A DNA stretch of 64,000 bases from Strigamia acuminata (GCA_949358305.1 OX442315.1:26500427-26564426); one strand, 5' to 3'. Shown: positions 13,151-27,653, numbered from the stretch's first letter. Numbers and translations: made by a program. Notes: generated by a model from the sequence alone, not told the origin.

Positions 13151-14478
13151 AAAAGAAGCCAACAAAAAAATAATCGCAACACACTGCTCCGATATGACTT
13201 TATTCTTAAACATAGACATCAGTAACGAGCAAATTGCCTGCTGTGCCGTCTCTCTCATGTGCGCACGCTCGATATCGACAATTTATTTTTTTCCCGTGCA
13301 CGTTTCTCTGCCGCCATTTTGTTCAAGGGCATGAGAGGATGACGATGAGAGGGAAGGGTTGGAAAAAAAATCCAATTTAAAAAAAAAATTATTAATTTAA
13401 AAAAATAATTCATTCGATACTCTTTCTAAAAACCGTAAATAAGTATTTGTATTTTACAACAATTCTCGATATCCATCAGAATTTCTTTCCCTCAGTTCTT
13501 AATCTCGCTTTATCCGTAGTCATCTGTATGACTTGCGCCTACTGGTGGCAGAATCGCCATAAATCAATAACCCTCGCGAGCGAAAAAATATCCAAACTTT
13601 GATATATATTTCTCGAGCTCCTTTTTTTCTTCTTCACACATTGTGGGTATTTTTTTAATCTTATTTCTTGCTCCATTTACGATTAGATTTACACCCTTCA
13701 AATAAAACCAGAGGGTGGTAGTGGTTAGTAGGGGGACTGTCAAAACTCCTCCCCATACTTCACACTGTCTCTACATAACCCCCATGTCTCAACTAGTAGT
13801 TACCAAAAGAACAACAAAAGTAAAAGGGGTTGTTAATAATAATTGAAAAACAACTCCGATTCAACCAGCTCTGGTATTGTATAAAAAGTCATAAACTTCA
13901 CAAATATTTTACCTCCTATGAAGACTGACCTCTGACTCTCTTTTTTTTAACCACGTTCCCCTAACCCACCTCAAACTCCCACCCCTGTATTGAGGAATGC
14001 TCCCCCTATTACGCCATGTACAGGGTGTAGAATAACAGAAAGCGCTGTTCATCTATAGATTTGAATAAAGACATAGATATAGGGGGCGAGTAATAAAATC
14101 GTTCAAATTATTGCCAACTAATCCCATCACCCCATATTTCTTTCTTAATTGTGTTACATCTGTTATGTTAGGAAATAGTTAACTTATTGTAACGCCACAA
14201 CAGACAGGTGTTTATTGTGTTGCATTTCGAAATGCTAATATTTTTTAAATACATTTTTAATTCTTCTATTTTGAAATTAATGTTTTAATTATACAATGCA
14301 CTGTACACTATATAGGCCACGTAGTTTAAATTTTTATTAACGTCATGAGTCAGCAATAACTGGTTTTGGGCTAAAGAAAAGTCATGATGTTGGATCAATT
14401 GTTAATAGCTGAATACTTAGAATAACTGATAACTGATCTGTGGTGGATTTAGCAATCATATTTTCATCTAAACAATAG

Positions 14479-14764
14479 GTAGGCACATTCAATAAAACGT
14501 AACACGATCGCGATATGGGCGTGTTAGGAGATTTAACACGAGAATTTCATGTAAAATCGTCTTTTGGCGCTCGTGCTGATTCTTGAGTTTTAAGTGCAAT
14601 GTGTTCAATAAAATCTGTGCGAACAAGAAACGAACAAGAACGACTCCATTTTACTCTTTTGCTATTTTATAAACTTGACACAAGGCGTCAACTTAATAAT
14701 GACGAGCATACGCAATGACCCAACAATTCTCGTGTTGTGTTAATTCTTTATTGAATGCGCCTAC
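14479..14764. repeat. Imperfect inverted repeat (possible foldback element)
   Basis: The left outer arm (14,479-14,496) is the reverse complement of the right outer arm (14,747-14,764) over 18 bases with one mismatch. An inner arm, TTAACACGAGAATT (14,533-14,546), recurs inverted at 14,725-14,743 with a 5-base insertion. The left arm carries about 28 extra bases between outer and inner blocks. About 180 bp lie between the inner arms. The layout fits a decayed MITE-like element or a structured RNA. No transposase frame and no clear target-site duplication are seen. Confidence 0.55.
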
Positions 14765-17700
14765 TGTAAATTAATGTTTACGAAAGTAATAGGGGTTTAT
14801 CTACTTATATAGCTTGCTGTGGTGTGGTGTAGAAGATGCATAGATTGTGTTCTGCTAAGTCTCTTACAAATTAAACTGATAACCGATTGAAAAAAAAATT
14901 GAAAAATCTAAAATTAAAAATGCTAATAATTTAAAATACATTCAATAATTGATACACTTTGTTCTTTAATTGTAGAATTCTATACATATATATTTTTTCT
15001 AATTAATTAAATATTTTTTACAGTATAAATTGCAGATTAAAAATAAATAAAATAATAAGCTAATAATTCAAATTTTAAAAATGTATTTTATAAAATTTGA
15101 ATGTCTTTTTGCTTAGAGCAAGCAGTATGATATTTATTTACAATAACTAAAATTAAAAACTGTTTTTTTGTTTCAATTGTTAGTTTTGTTTATGTCAATT
15201 AAAAAAATAAACTTATATCCCTTACGTAGATAAAATAACAATAAATAAAAAATTGACAGCATTACAAGCTTAACAAGATAACACTAATCCTTCTTAGCAA
15301 ATAAACATATATTTCGCTAAATCTTTTGTTCATCAAGATTTATTAGGGGGGAAAAAATTAAAAATCAAACTTAATTTGTTGATTACAGTACAAATTAATC
15401 TGAAGAGGTAAGCTGACAGTTGCACTAACAACTTCATTGTTTATATTGCAGAAAGTTATCAAGAATATTTTTAATCACCAAAGTAATTTGTTGACTAGAA
15501 AACAACACATTAAAAATTTATTGCAATTAAGATTAATTACCATTGTCTTTATATTTTGGTGCTGTGCACTTTCATCACACAATCTTCATCACATAATTGA
15601 AACTGCTCTACAGTTGAAAATCTTCAATTTGGTAAATATAAACACAAAATTAGCGGATTTTTCTTTCTTATTCGCAATCTAATTACTTCATTTGGTAGTT
15701 AGTTACCTTTAAACGTTCAAAACACCTTTCGAAGTTTCTTCAAATGACCAATTTTCAATTATCGTAATAACCACACTTCTGTTCGTACAGCTTTTAATTT
15801 TCTATTTTTATAGGCCGAAAGATGTTCAACGCCAGATGCTCAACCCGAAATTAGGAGTAGACTATAATTTTATAATAAATGTTCTCAAAGTTGTTATTTA
15901 CTACTGCCAAAGGAAGTAGATATTCAAAAAAACGAACAAAATTACACGAATAAATATTTTTCAAAAACGTGTGCCTAAATTTAATTTCTAGATAAATACC
16001 GATGTCTAAATATTAAAAAAAATATTAAATCAAATCCACTGACATGTAAGTAGCGCCTGTGATCAAATTAACTTTAATAAAAATAAGAAAATTTAATTTT
16101 TCAAACTTTATTAAGACGAATTTAATCTCCTGATTTCTGCATATTAACTTAAAACTTAACAGGCATTAGCTCAAGAAAACCCGTACGCCTATCAACCTGC
16201 AAAAAATTAAGCATCCTCTACGCTTCAACTAACTACAAATGAATTTATAGAAGAATTTGATAATCCATATCTGCATCTAAGCCGCCATTTGACAAGTGTT
16301 CTCGAGTCATTTTTTTCAAAAAACGCAACGACAAAGTGCACGCAGAAAAACAGAGCTGCTCAAGAATTTACCATTTCGAAATAACTCGCTTCTGCCGTAT
16401 ATGAAAACCAGGTTAAAAAATGAGAAATATTGCAAATTGAATCCAATTCAATCGAACAGCATAATGATGCGTAATTGCGAGCTAAGAAGTCGCCGGCAAA
16501 TATTATTTCAAATTAACGTTTCGTATAATTTGTTTAGTATAATTTATAGCAATCAAACCGTGTTGTTTTCATAGTGGCGCTTGACTTTTTCAACGTTACA
16601 AACGACTTTGCATCGTTAATGAGTGTTATTATGCAACGCTCTCTCTCTCTCTCTCCTTTTGTTTATAGCACACACAACATTGGGTGAAAATTCCTTCCAC
16701 TGTTATTCCGCGCATTTCAACGTACACAGACTAAAGCGCGCTTCAAGCAACAATTTCCAGGAAACCTTACAAGAAACAAGCACAATTTATTCCTAGCTGG
16801 TAAAAAAAATATTATTTATACTCTTTTCGAAGCTTGCGTGGAATGTATACAAAGTATGTTTAAACACCTTGCATGTTTTTCTTCCGTTTCCAAGCTATTT
16901 ATTTACGTTTAAATGTGTATTTTCTCTAACTTAAAGCCCAATTCCAATACAAATATTGTTTCTAATCACAATTCCTGCTCAGTTAGCATTTTTTAAGATC
17001 CTAATTCATCGCTTCATGTGCACTAAACCGCACACTTCCATCACTTCTTCAATTCCTCACATCTGTACTTAGTATCATAACACTTTTCTCTCTCTCCTTC
17101 ACAACTGTTTACATTTACTTTATTTAATCAGAGTGCGCAGTTAAAGCCGTGGCGAGCATTATTTTAGCTGCCTTTCTAAAAATATTTTTCATTTTCTTTT
17201 TATTCGCACGTGCCGTTGGCCGTTATTGTTTATCAATTAAGGGCGTCAGCATGAGAAGAGGAGGGGACGAGCAAGGGTAAAGATGGCTTCCCATCCACTC
17301 ACCATTCACATTACAGCATCTCGCTTATGGGATGCTGCGATGGGGATGCTGCGCGGACAGCTTCTGCCCAATCAGAGCCGCAGGAGGAGGAGCTCTCAAC
17401 TGCAGATATGCTGGCGACTCGTTCGCCAAATTTCCTGAAATGATACCCATTAAAAGCAGGACATCATATACCCCCCTTTCTCATATTTTTTTTCCCTTTG
17501 TCTCCTCGTATCATCTTTTGGTGATTATTATTTTTTTAAATTAAAAAATTTCAAAATCTACTGTGTACACAAGTTGCAGGCTGCTAAAGTTTGAAGAGAA
17601 GAAAAAACAACTTTATTGCACTGCTGGGGAGAAGTTGTAATGATAAAACCCAATTAAAAGATGATTGTAAAAATTGTATCAATCATGTTATTAGTGGATG

Positions 17701-20700
17701 CTTTTAAGATGTATGACCTCTTTCTCAAGAGAGTAATAACACGCTTGGTAATTTTTTTTTCCTTGTTTGGCAAAGTTCGCTTATAATAGTAATAACATCA
17801 GTGTAATAAATCAGTCAGGACCATTTGTGAATTTCTGCAGTACACAATACAAACTCGGCATAACAGATGGGTAAGGCTTTAACTTCCTTATTATACGCAT
17901 TTCATTACAAATTTTGATCTGCACTATCATTTCTAAATAATGGCGAAATTTCATCATCTAAACAAGTAAATTACCTTAATCTAATTGTATTTTAATAGCT
18001 CCATACAAGATCCTCTTTTCCTTAACTATTTTTCCCGTTGGAAGAAAGTCAAGAAATTAAATAAAGTGACTACTTAAAATAATTCCGAGTGGGCGAGATC
18101 AATATTAAATAGTCACTTGCAGGTGAACTGACAATAGAAACTGAGAAAAATATAGAAAATCTGACAACTTTCGTTCGTATCTCCAGAAACCCTACAATGT
18201 TGACGAAAATTCATTCCAATATTTCCCGTTTGTACAAATAAAAAAAAATAAAACCCCATCTCATTGTTTAATTCAGCTTTTTTAGACAATCTAACTCATA
18301 TCCCGTAGAAACTCTATACAATAAATGTCTAAAAATGTCCACATTTCCTGGTGATGAACAACATAATGCGTAATAAACTTTAACTTTCTTGTCAACAACT
18401 AAATTCACTCAAAACTTAAACCCTAGTACTACAATCACTTGTTTTTCCTAATGTTTAATTTACAAAAAACAAATTTAAACCTCCATAAATTGCCGCTGCT
18501 TCGGTTCCTTTAATCCTAATCAAATGCAATGACTTTTTCCGTCGCACAACAACTTGCAATTTCCAGTCTCGTAAACAATAATAACACCTATAGTTTCAAC
18601 CCATAAATCTCAAGATCATATTTCAAGATGTGTTACCTGTTACCAGTCTCTTCTCGCCATCTTGTATGAGATAGCATCTTTTCTCGGGTTGCGTGTGGCA
18701 CTAATAAGCACGTTGGTCATCCTGTGATAGGATATTCTCATATTTAATGCTTGCTTTTCGTGCATTAATTTCCATCTTAGGCTTATTTTTTAAATTTAAT
18801 CTCCTGGCAGAGGTAATACGCATCATTTCGAACTCATTCTATCGTAATACTTACATTTATAGCTCGATTCCAAACCCCGCTTTATCACTCCAACCCGTCT
18901 GCGTCCACTCGTTCGCCATTCGCGGTCACTTGTGCGCGGACCCGCCTTTCAATGGCCCCTTTCTCTGCAAATTCAGTTCAGTTTTTATGCTCGATATTAA
19001 CTGACCTGGCCTTTTACGTAGAAATGGGCCCGTTCTATTTTCGACTAGTTTTTAAAGCCATTTTGCAGAATAAAAAATGGCGTTTTTTCGTTTGTTTTGC
19101 AATCAACAACTCCCATGTTTTTGTTTTGTTTTTATAATCAAGGAAACTCTTGAAAAACAAATAGTTTTCGATAAAATTTACAGCTTAGCTGCAATTATCA
19201 TTATTCCGCATCTCTATCTCATTAAATTTGAAAAAGTAAAAAAAAGAAAAAGAATAAACAGAAGCCCCCGAGTGGAATTATTTCATTTTTTGATTCAAGC
19301 AGATGTTGACTTTTCTGCAATGTCTCACAGATGGGTTTGATGATAACATGTTTCGCTATAACGCCATCATATCTTAACTCATCTATTCTTGAAAAACGCC
19401 AAAAAACTTAATAGAGAAACCAAACCAGACGTCCTATACACAACATATCTTTTCAAATAATGAATGTATATTCATAAAATTCCTGTGCGTGATAATCTGG
19501 TATCACTTCCTTTTCTGCATTTCGTGATGTGTAGCGATAAAACAACGCAATTCTATTCTTCCATTCGTCACTGCCCTTGTTAAAAACATCAACCAATCTT
19601 TCCATCTCATATATTAACGTGTTTTTTTTTTAATCCTAACAAAACCAGAAGAAAAAAAAATCATATATTTTATATAAATTAGCTGCAGCAAATTCATTTT
19701 TTCAAAAAAAAAAATGGCAAAGTAAGAACTCGTTATTTTCATTAGAAGCAAATAAAAAAGGCGCAATGTCCGTGCGCATGTTAAGTTATGTGACACGAAA
19801 CGCACAGCAGGACATAGCATTAAGCCTTTAACCCCATAATTTAAATTTCTTTTAGCACACTAATTTGATTAGAACAAGATTAAAAAGCATGTTGCAGCAA
19901 TTTTTTCCTTAACCTTAAACATTTTATTTTTTGTGCAAAATGTTGCAAACTTGAGTATAACTCGCAGCCCCACAGGAATTTCTTAGCACGAGTCATTTAA
20001 GATAAAAAAAACTAAAGTTAATTTGTATCTAAACCCATTCCAAAAAGAAAGAAAAAAAAGAAAAGAAAAACATTTCTCTCCATTAAGTCTCATGCGATTT
20101 GAAGATAAATAGTTCTAGCCAGAGATGTTGTTTGAAGATGAGTCTCACAGGGGCAGCAAGGTTTCGTCCAAAGACGATGCCTTTCTCAGAAACTCGAGTG
20201 GACACGAGCCAAAATTGTCGTTAAGATTCTCTAAACCCCGTCGAGAAAATTAATGCTGCCGACCACTCAACTTCTGCCATCAACATAAATCATTGCATGG
20301 TAACCATGACGCCGCTGCGTTTAATTTCCTGCTGATTTATTTTGGCATCCTTCGCAAAGCGGAGATGTACAAGAACCGTTTATGATTCAAAACCAAACAC
20401 TTGGAATAGAAAACCCACAAAAATGAAACCATTTCTTCGGGGCGTCGCTCATCTTTTTATTTTTATATCTTTTGCATGTCTAATAAAAAATTTAAATAAA
20501 ATTAAAATAACAACTCCTCTAATTAGCTAATTTATATGCATTGTTTGAAGTTCCTTCGGACATAACTATATACACATAAGATATATATTTTAAATTACCT
20601 AACTATACTCTTTCTTTTTATCTCCCGACTTTTTTTTTTAATTTTTTCCGCACCAAACTTTAAAGAGAAAGACTTGGCAAATACATCAAAAAAAGCGAAT

Positions 20701-22890
20701 TAAAAATAAGAAGAAGAAAAAATTTTTTTTATTACTTAAAACCAATAAAAGAGAAACTTAAGTATTTTCACCTTTAATTAGGAGCCTGTGTTTATGTAAT
20801 TAGTGAAAAAGCCTCCTCTGTATGCTGATTGCGTCCAACCCTTTTAGAAAAACCATTTGCAACTTTGGGTTTCGCATCCATAAAACGAGGCATGCAATTT
20901 GAGAAAATATAAATTCGGCCGCCCATCACCCTTGCCAGTGTAATGTACAGTGCACGAATATCATACAACGCAATAACTTTACCTTTCCTGCTCAGCTGCT
21001 CGCAATTTATGTAGAAGAATTCACACAGGGAGAAGGAAAAAGAAATACGCGTTAAATAAAATAAAATATAAAAAAAGGGAGATTCTTCTTCAGCCACGTC
21101 TCAGTGGGATGCTGCACATAGGTGGTGGGATATGCAAAAATATAAATTGTACCAGTCACTTTTCTCTCTTATAGGAGTGCCATTTTAAGATATGAGATGT
21201 AGGCTGGAGAGTTTTACTCTTGTGAATTTTGACTCATGCTACCTGTCTTTGCTTAATGACATTGCTCGTAATTCTTAGGCCCATGAGTGTCAGCAGGAGG
21301 AAAGCAGTTTTGTGAATTTAGCTTTTGCAGAGAAGGACCATGACAACGACGTGCACTGACCACACCCTTTCTCCTCGTAAAATCGTACGAGATTTATGCT
21401 AAAAGTTGGCTGCTGGAGGACTCTCAACATAAATTATGTGATAAACATCTATAAAAACAAATTATGTAGGTATGGAATGTCATTTCTTCCATTTTAGTGT
21501 ATGTAATTAAAAAATATTAGGTAATAAAAAATTATTTTTGTTGGTTTGATAAATTTCAAAAGATTTTTTTCTGTGTATTTTAACAAGAATTTTGTACTTA
21601 AGAAAAATATTAAATTTTTCTGGATGGGTTGATGGGTTTTCTTTGTTTTTCCATAAAAACAAGAGCGTAAAAAATAAGATTTTTTGGATAGCAAACTGAA
21701 ACCGGTCGTTAAGTTAAGCATAGTAAACGCACAAAACCCATAAAATAACATTGCGTAGTAAATAATAATAAAAAAAAATAATATTTTTTTTAGTTGTTTG
21801 CATTAGGGGAACGGTTTTAACTGTAGAAACAACGAAATAGTTACACTACTCTATTTTATTATTACTATTTTTTTACTACTCGAATTTCAATGATTTTAGT
21901 ATTTATCTTTGTGTATTTGAGTAACCCATTTTTGCAGGTTTGTAACAAACAAATAGCCAAGTATAAAATTGTACCTGTTTTTTCATAACAAATAAAATAA
22001 AATAGAATTTTAACTTCCAAATGTAAAAATCGACTATTACAACGCGGATTAATTCCTCAAATTCTTAGCAATATCTACCTTGAATCTTCAAATTTCATGA
22101 AAATTGCCCGCTACGTGTGACGATTACAATTCTAAACAATAATAATAATAAAAAAAAAAATTTAAAAACCTAAAAGCTTAACATAAAAGTCATAAATAAT
22201 GATAAAATTCTTCCGTGCAGAAGTAATGAACCAGTGAACCATTCATAAATTCTCAGATTCAAACCGTTAAATGGCAGTTGTGTACACATCTTTATTTCCA
22301 TCTAAATTGCACATGAAACGTGTAAAACTGTGTGTACCTATTTCAGGCTAATCTTAATAAATTTTAAAAGAATATACGCGAAATAAAAACACTAAAAGCG
22401 ACGCGACGAAACATGGATGACCATTCAGAAAGAAAACCCTTATCTGATCGCGCAGGCACAGGAAGTCGAAGCGAAGCAAAGGGAGGGGAGTGCCGCTACT
22501 ATCCACTGGCTATTTCCTCGAATGTCCACACACACCAAAGGAAGTAGACGTCACATTCGGTCGTATATACTTCAGCCTTGATCCAACCTCTTTTGTCCTG
22601 TCGCTAGAATGATGGAAATCGCTCGAGAAATAACCACTCAGCCGGACGACTAACCGCATCACTGCCCACCTGTGCTTATCCCATTATTATTTTTTTATAC
22701 AAAATATCTCCAAATTTGAAGAATTATTCCCGCTTCTTTCATTATTATATAGTTCAAAACTTAATGCGAATCCGGTACTTAATTTTCATCTAAAAAAAAA
22801 TTATTATAATTTCCCCCAGCGAAACCTGTTGTTGGTTTTTGTCGAGACACTCTGAATCATCCTTGTTTATTTTTGATTTCATCCCCCCAA

Positions 22891-22911
22891 TTTTTTTTTT
22901 TTTTTTTTTTT
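22891..22911. repeat. Poly(T) tract, 21 bases
   Basis: An uninterrupted T21 is followed by AAAA. No upstream coding remnant suggests a retroposed copy. Confidence 0.9.
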
Positions 22912-25126
22912 AAAACCACCAACCTGTAAATTGCAGACTATCAACACTTAATGAACATTATCAAACCGCTGTTAACTAAACGGCAACTTTTTTTCTTTTC
23001 CTTTAAATTTAAAACGGCAATTCAAATGCTAAATTCTTCATCAAAACAAAGTAAATCATACACATCTAACTTCCTTCCACTTATGATACATCCAACGAAT
23101 ACATTTGCAACATTCCAACGTGACTTTCACATTCACAATTTGTTTTTTTTTCTTAAACCATTACTACATAGGCGCCTCAAATACTTGATCATAAATCAAC
23201 TTCACTGCCCTTTTGAAATATCTCTCACACATTTTACCATATTCCCACGTCGTTGGAAAACGACACAAAGTTAAAGTGAAGTCATCACCACGTTTCAAGT
23301 GTTGATTAAACGCGACAACAATTCTTGACTGATTTCTCGCGATCATTCAAAAATTGGTCTCAACATTCATATTTTCTGTGAACCCCATGCCCCTTATTTG
23401 ACATATAACGATGCAAATCAATGGTAAATACATACAGGACAGGGGAATGATTCGTCGCTTGACTAATGAATTACTAGATATCCGTCAAGACTGATGCTGA
23501 TCATCTATAAGTGGCATTTCCTTGCCAAATGGACCCTCCCTCCATCAAGCGATGGTTTGCCAGATAAATCAAATGCCATCGAGGCAATCATCAGAGGACT
23601 GTGTGCGTGTGGCAGGTGGGCTGATCAGCCAGATGGCCTCACCTGTGCATACTCCTCTCCTACACCCCTCATTTTCGTTGTACCAAACTCGACATAATGT
23701 TTGTTCAAGATAATGTGTCTCTTTTTGCCAAATTACGCCTTTTAAATTGAAGCTTGTGACCATGCGAGAGAAAAAAAAAACAATTTTTAGAGGGAAGCGT
23801 GTGTAATGTTTGGTGATTAAGTCATTTAGAGATAAAATAAAAATATAAAAAGTGATTCAAATCGCTACATCTAATCACAATTTGTCAACAAGTTTCCTTC
23901 AAAATTAATAATTTTTCCCGTTCTTTTTTAATATTAAAAAGAAAAAGTGCTATTGACGTGTTATTTTTTTTACAAGTTCCCACTCGAAGGCGAATAAACA
24001 AAGCACTATCCACCACGTTATGCGAGAAGTCTAATAATTTATAGATCTACTTAAACCCTAAATGGATTTTTAAGTTCCCAAAATAATTCATTTCTTCAAG
24101 AATAAAATTATGAGTTGCTTAATGTTTTAAGTCCCTAAGTTGCGAAGTAGAAAAAGTTTAAAGCCTTTTATTAAATTTTAATTTTTTTTATTTAAATAGT
24201 AATAATGCAAAACGTGAAAAAAAAAATACTTAAGACTTTTCTATTCAAAAAATTGCTCAAGATAAAACGCAAAAAATTTAAATTAAGAATATGTTTTGTA
24301 TGCAAATATTCGAGTCATCTTGTCTATTGAAGATATTCAGCAACAGTACTTGTCATTTTTTAAGCTATAATCTGCCGTGTTAGTTAAAATTAATGCCCGT
24401 CATTTGCATAGGCACCATATAAGAAACGAATCGGCAATGACATAAAATTGCAAATTTCCAACTCAAGCTCACTTTTCTATATAAACAGATTGTTTTTAAT
24501 CCGTTATCATTCGTCCTCCTCCAAATTTAAATTTTAAATTTCAATTAATATGAAATTACATGTGCGTTTACGCATTAAACCTGCACAACTATTATATACG
24601 TTGACTATATAAAAATTCATCCGAATATTTACACTTACTTTGCACATGTTTTTAGCTTTTAATCACGCAGAAATAAATTAAAAGCTAAAAACCAATGGAA
24701 ATTCATACACACAACGCACGCAACACCAAAAAAAAGAGAAAAAAAAAACATAATTTAAATAACGTTACCAAAGCTCATAATTTTCTTTTGTAATTAATGA
24801 AAATATAAATTGCCACTAATCGTTATCTGATATTTTATTTATACAAAAATATCATAAATTCTCCCGCACCTCCAAAGCGCTATTAGACCAATTTTCAACA
24901 TTGTGGCAACTTATCAGAAATTTCTCCCCAAATCAAATATATTAAATCAAATGTAAACTTGGCGGGTGGCCTGCGGTTGCAACTGACAAGAAAACCAACC
25001 GTACCCGGTCCCTCCTCCTCCTCATGACCCCTCCTGGCTTTCGGGGGCGGCGTGAAGACGGAGGGGGGGAAAAAGCTCGCTCTTCCCCCAATCACTCACA
25101 CAATGGCCCCAACTCGATGCTCTTAC

Positions 25127-25179
25127 CTTTGGATGACACCTGACTTTGATGTAAAGGATTATCTGGCTTTGCAGCAGTA
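25127..25179 (-). other. Candidate 53-nt exon, minus strand
   Basis: On the minus strand a pyrimidine-rich acceptor (CTTTTTCATTCGCAG) precedes 25,179 and a strong donor (GTAAGAGC) follows 25,127. The 53 nt are open in two frames; one reads TAAKPDNPLHQSQVSSK. It lies beside a GC-rich patch. No neighbouring exon is identified, so this is a signal-based guess. Confidence 0.2.
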
Positions 25180-26071
25180 CTGCGAATGAAAAAGCGGGTT
25201 TACACAATATCATGATTCAGGTGTCAAAATTTTGAAGGGAAAAATTTGGTGCAAAAGAATAGCATTACAGGGACTACAAACATTGGTTCACAAAGAAAGT
25301 TCAACTTTCAACAAAAGACTATTTAAAGCTTATAAATGTTAAAACATTTTCTTTTTAAATTCCTATATTTTTCTTAAAAATTAATTGAAATTTTCTCCCA
25401 TGTCATTCTATCCTAATTAAAAATATTAATATTCTGCAATTTTTATCTTAAATCCTCAGTAACAAGAGAAATATTAAATTTTAAATCTCTTTAAATCGAT
25501 TATACCGCATTACCAATTCAATTTCAAAAACTTAAAAATATCCAAATAACTTTATTTATTTGTGGTCAATTCGTACACTCTAATCCAATTCGCATTTTTT
25601 CACAACTTAAAAAACCATCCGAAGCGTAATAGAAACAAAAAACCTGCAATCTCATTATGAAAATTGTTGCTTAATACATGCGCTCCTCATTATGATGAAT
25701 TCGTGATAATGCAGCCATAGCACGTTTTGACGAACTAAAGAGGAGACCCACACAGATATGACCTTATTCTCAAACCCGACTGATTCACAGGTAAATATTG
25801 ACAAAACTCTTTATACTGCCCAACAATTTATGTAGTTGAAATTTCTAAATATATTTAAAAACAAGCCAATCTGCAGCTCAAATACTCTGGCATGCATCTG
25901 CATAATGTCGCCTCCCCTTTTTTTCATTGATCATCCGTGTTTCTCTTCTCGGAGGCAATTCAATGAAGACCTAAATTTCCTCCCTTTGTTTTATTTTGTA
26001 CTTTGAATAATTACCACTTAAAAAAAAAAAACACTATTCAAATTCTTTTATTCTGTCGTTACAATTCAACG

Positions 26072-26113
26072 TTGTTGTGTATGTGTGTGTCTCTCTGTGA
26101 CTGTGTGTGTGTT
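26072..26113. repeat. TG/TC-rich microsatellite
   Basis: GTGTGT units are interrupted by a short CTCTCTG block. Confidence 0.8.
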
Positions 26114-27653
26114 TGTAACGAGGTCAGCGCGCGTGCCGCCATTTTTATTTCAAAATGGCTTCACTGCACGAGAAAGACTGATGTTTTTGTTCGTTTGTTT
26201 TTATAGTTTAAATCTATTTAAATATTTTTTTTCTTTAAAATTTAAACGCAATTGCCTTTCTTAGTCCCATTTACACACTGTGGGAAATTAAAAAGTAAAA
26301 AAAAAAAAGAACCCAAAAAATGTTTAAACCCGAAGATGTTCTCGGTTAATTTCAGTCGTTTCCAAGTTTCCCCGTGATCCTACATCAGAATGGTGAAATA
26401 TAGACTGGAATTTGCATTGCAAAATGAATGAGCTGCACTTATCTGTTCTTGTCGGTTAGGCTTAAACTGTAATTAGCGGTAGAAATGTTCGAAAATTCTT
26501 CCCTGTACGATCACGACTAATATATTTGCAATTATAAAGCAAAATACCACATTCTTCTACACTATTCCCCACATATTTATTTAATACCAAACTCCATTAA
26601 CCCTAATAGCTTTATACACTATTTATATAAAAGGATTTTTATAATTCCATGCAACCTTTCAGAAACACAATCCAATATAATACATTATAAAAGGTGAAAG
26701 AAACAAGATTCAAAAAAAAAATCCACTTTTCACTGGCTCCCTCTCATTTACTGATTTAATTAAAAACAGAATCTTGAGTCAATTGAAACCAGAGACAAGC
26801 TTCACGTGGGAGGAAATTTATTTCTCAAAAATATCCGTCAATAAAATGATAATCTTCCTCCACCTTTCCTCAACCCTCCCATGCTCCTCGTGGTAATTTG
26901 TGGGAGAAAAAGCCTCCTCCCTATGCTAATGAAATGAAAATTCTTCTTTCTCCCTCTCTTCTCCGTCCCTTTCTCTCATTGAAGTCAGGGCCACTTGTCA
27001 ACAAGCCTTTTTTTCTTCCTTCTCCGCTCTCTTGTCCCGTCTCTAAAGGGTTCGGAGCTTCTTAGATCCCGTTAGCATCCATCCTCCAGGCGACGGGCGG
27101 GGAATCGCATCAGCCCCTTGTCGCAGGGCGCGTCTTTCTCTCCCCTTTAGGCCCCTTTCTCCCAGATCACATGTTTGTTGTGTTGGGCCCAATTGCATCC
27201 TGGAACATGTATGTATATAGGTAACCTGGTTTATTATTATTTTAAGACTTTCACTCCCTTCCTCGCCCTTCTGTCTACAGCAGCAAACAACACACCAAAA
27301 AACGAGTAACACCTCTACTGCCACCTGTCCTCTTTCAACAACCCCCTTTTGCGAACCCATCAACGCCAGCTTTTAACACCTACATCCCCATCATTTCCCC
27401 ACATCCCAAGTTACCTGGTACCCGAAGGGTTAGCGCTGCCAGCCTGCATCGCTTTTCCCCAACACACCCCGAAAAAAATTACACACAAAAACATCAGACA
27501 GCTTCGAACATTCGTTCGGGTATGTGCAAATGCATTCCCTCCACCCATTTGGCCACGAGCTAAATGGCGATGGCAGCAAAATCGTTTAGCCCGAGGAACG
27601 TTCGTTTATTAATTAGGTCTCTTTCGTCGAGAAGCGTAAATCAGTCACCCGCT

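Larger units (their letters stand above)
13151..25126. other. Non-coding AT-rich DNA
   Basis: No gene is recognised. Contents seen: a CTCF-like motif (13,538-13,551), a Maf/CNC-type ATGAGTCAGCA (14,345-14,355), the inverted repeat at 14,479-14,764, a CT run (16,638-16,655), a run of 21 T (22,891-22,911), an E-box cluster (23,613-23,645), and GC-richer patches near 17,220-17,450, 20,100-20,440, 21,100-21,390, 22,420-22,600, 23,480-23,720 and 24,950-25,120. The rest is AT-rich with short homopolymers. Confidence 0.55.
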
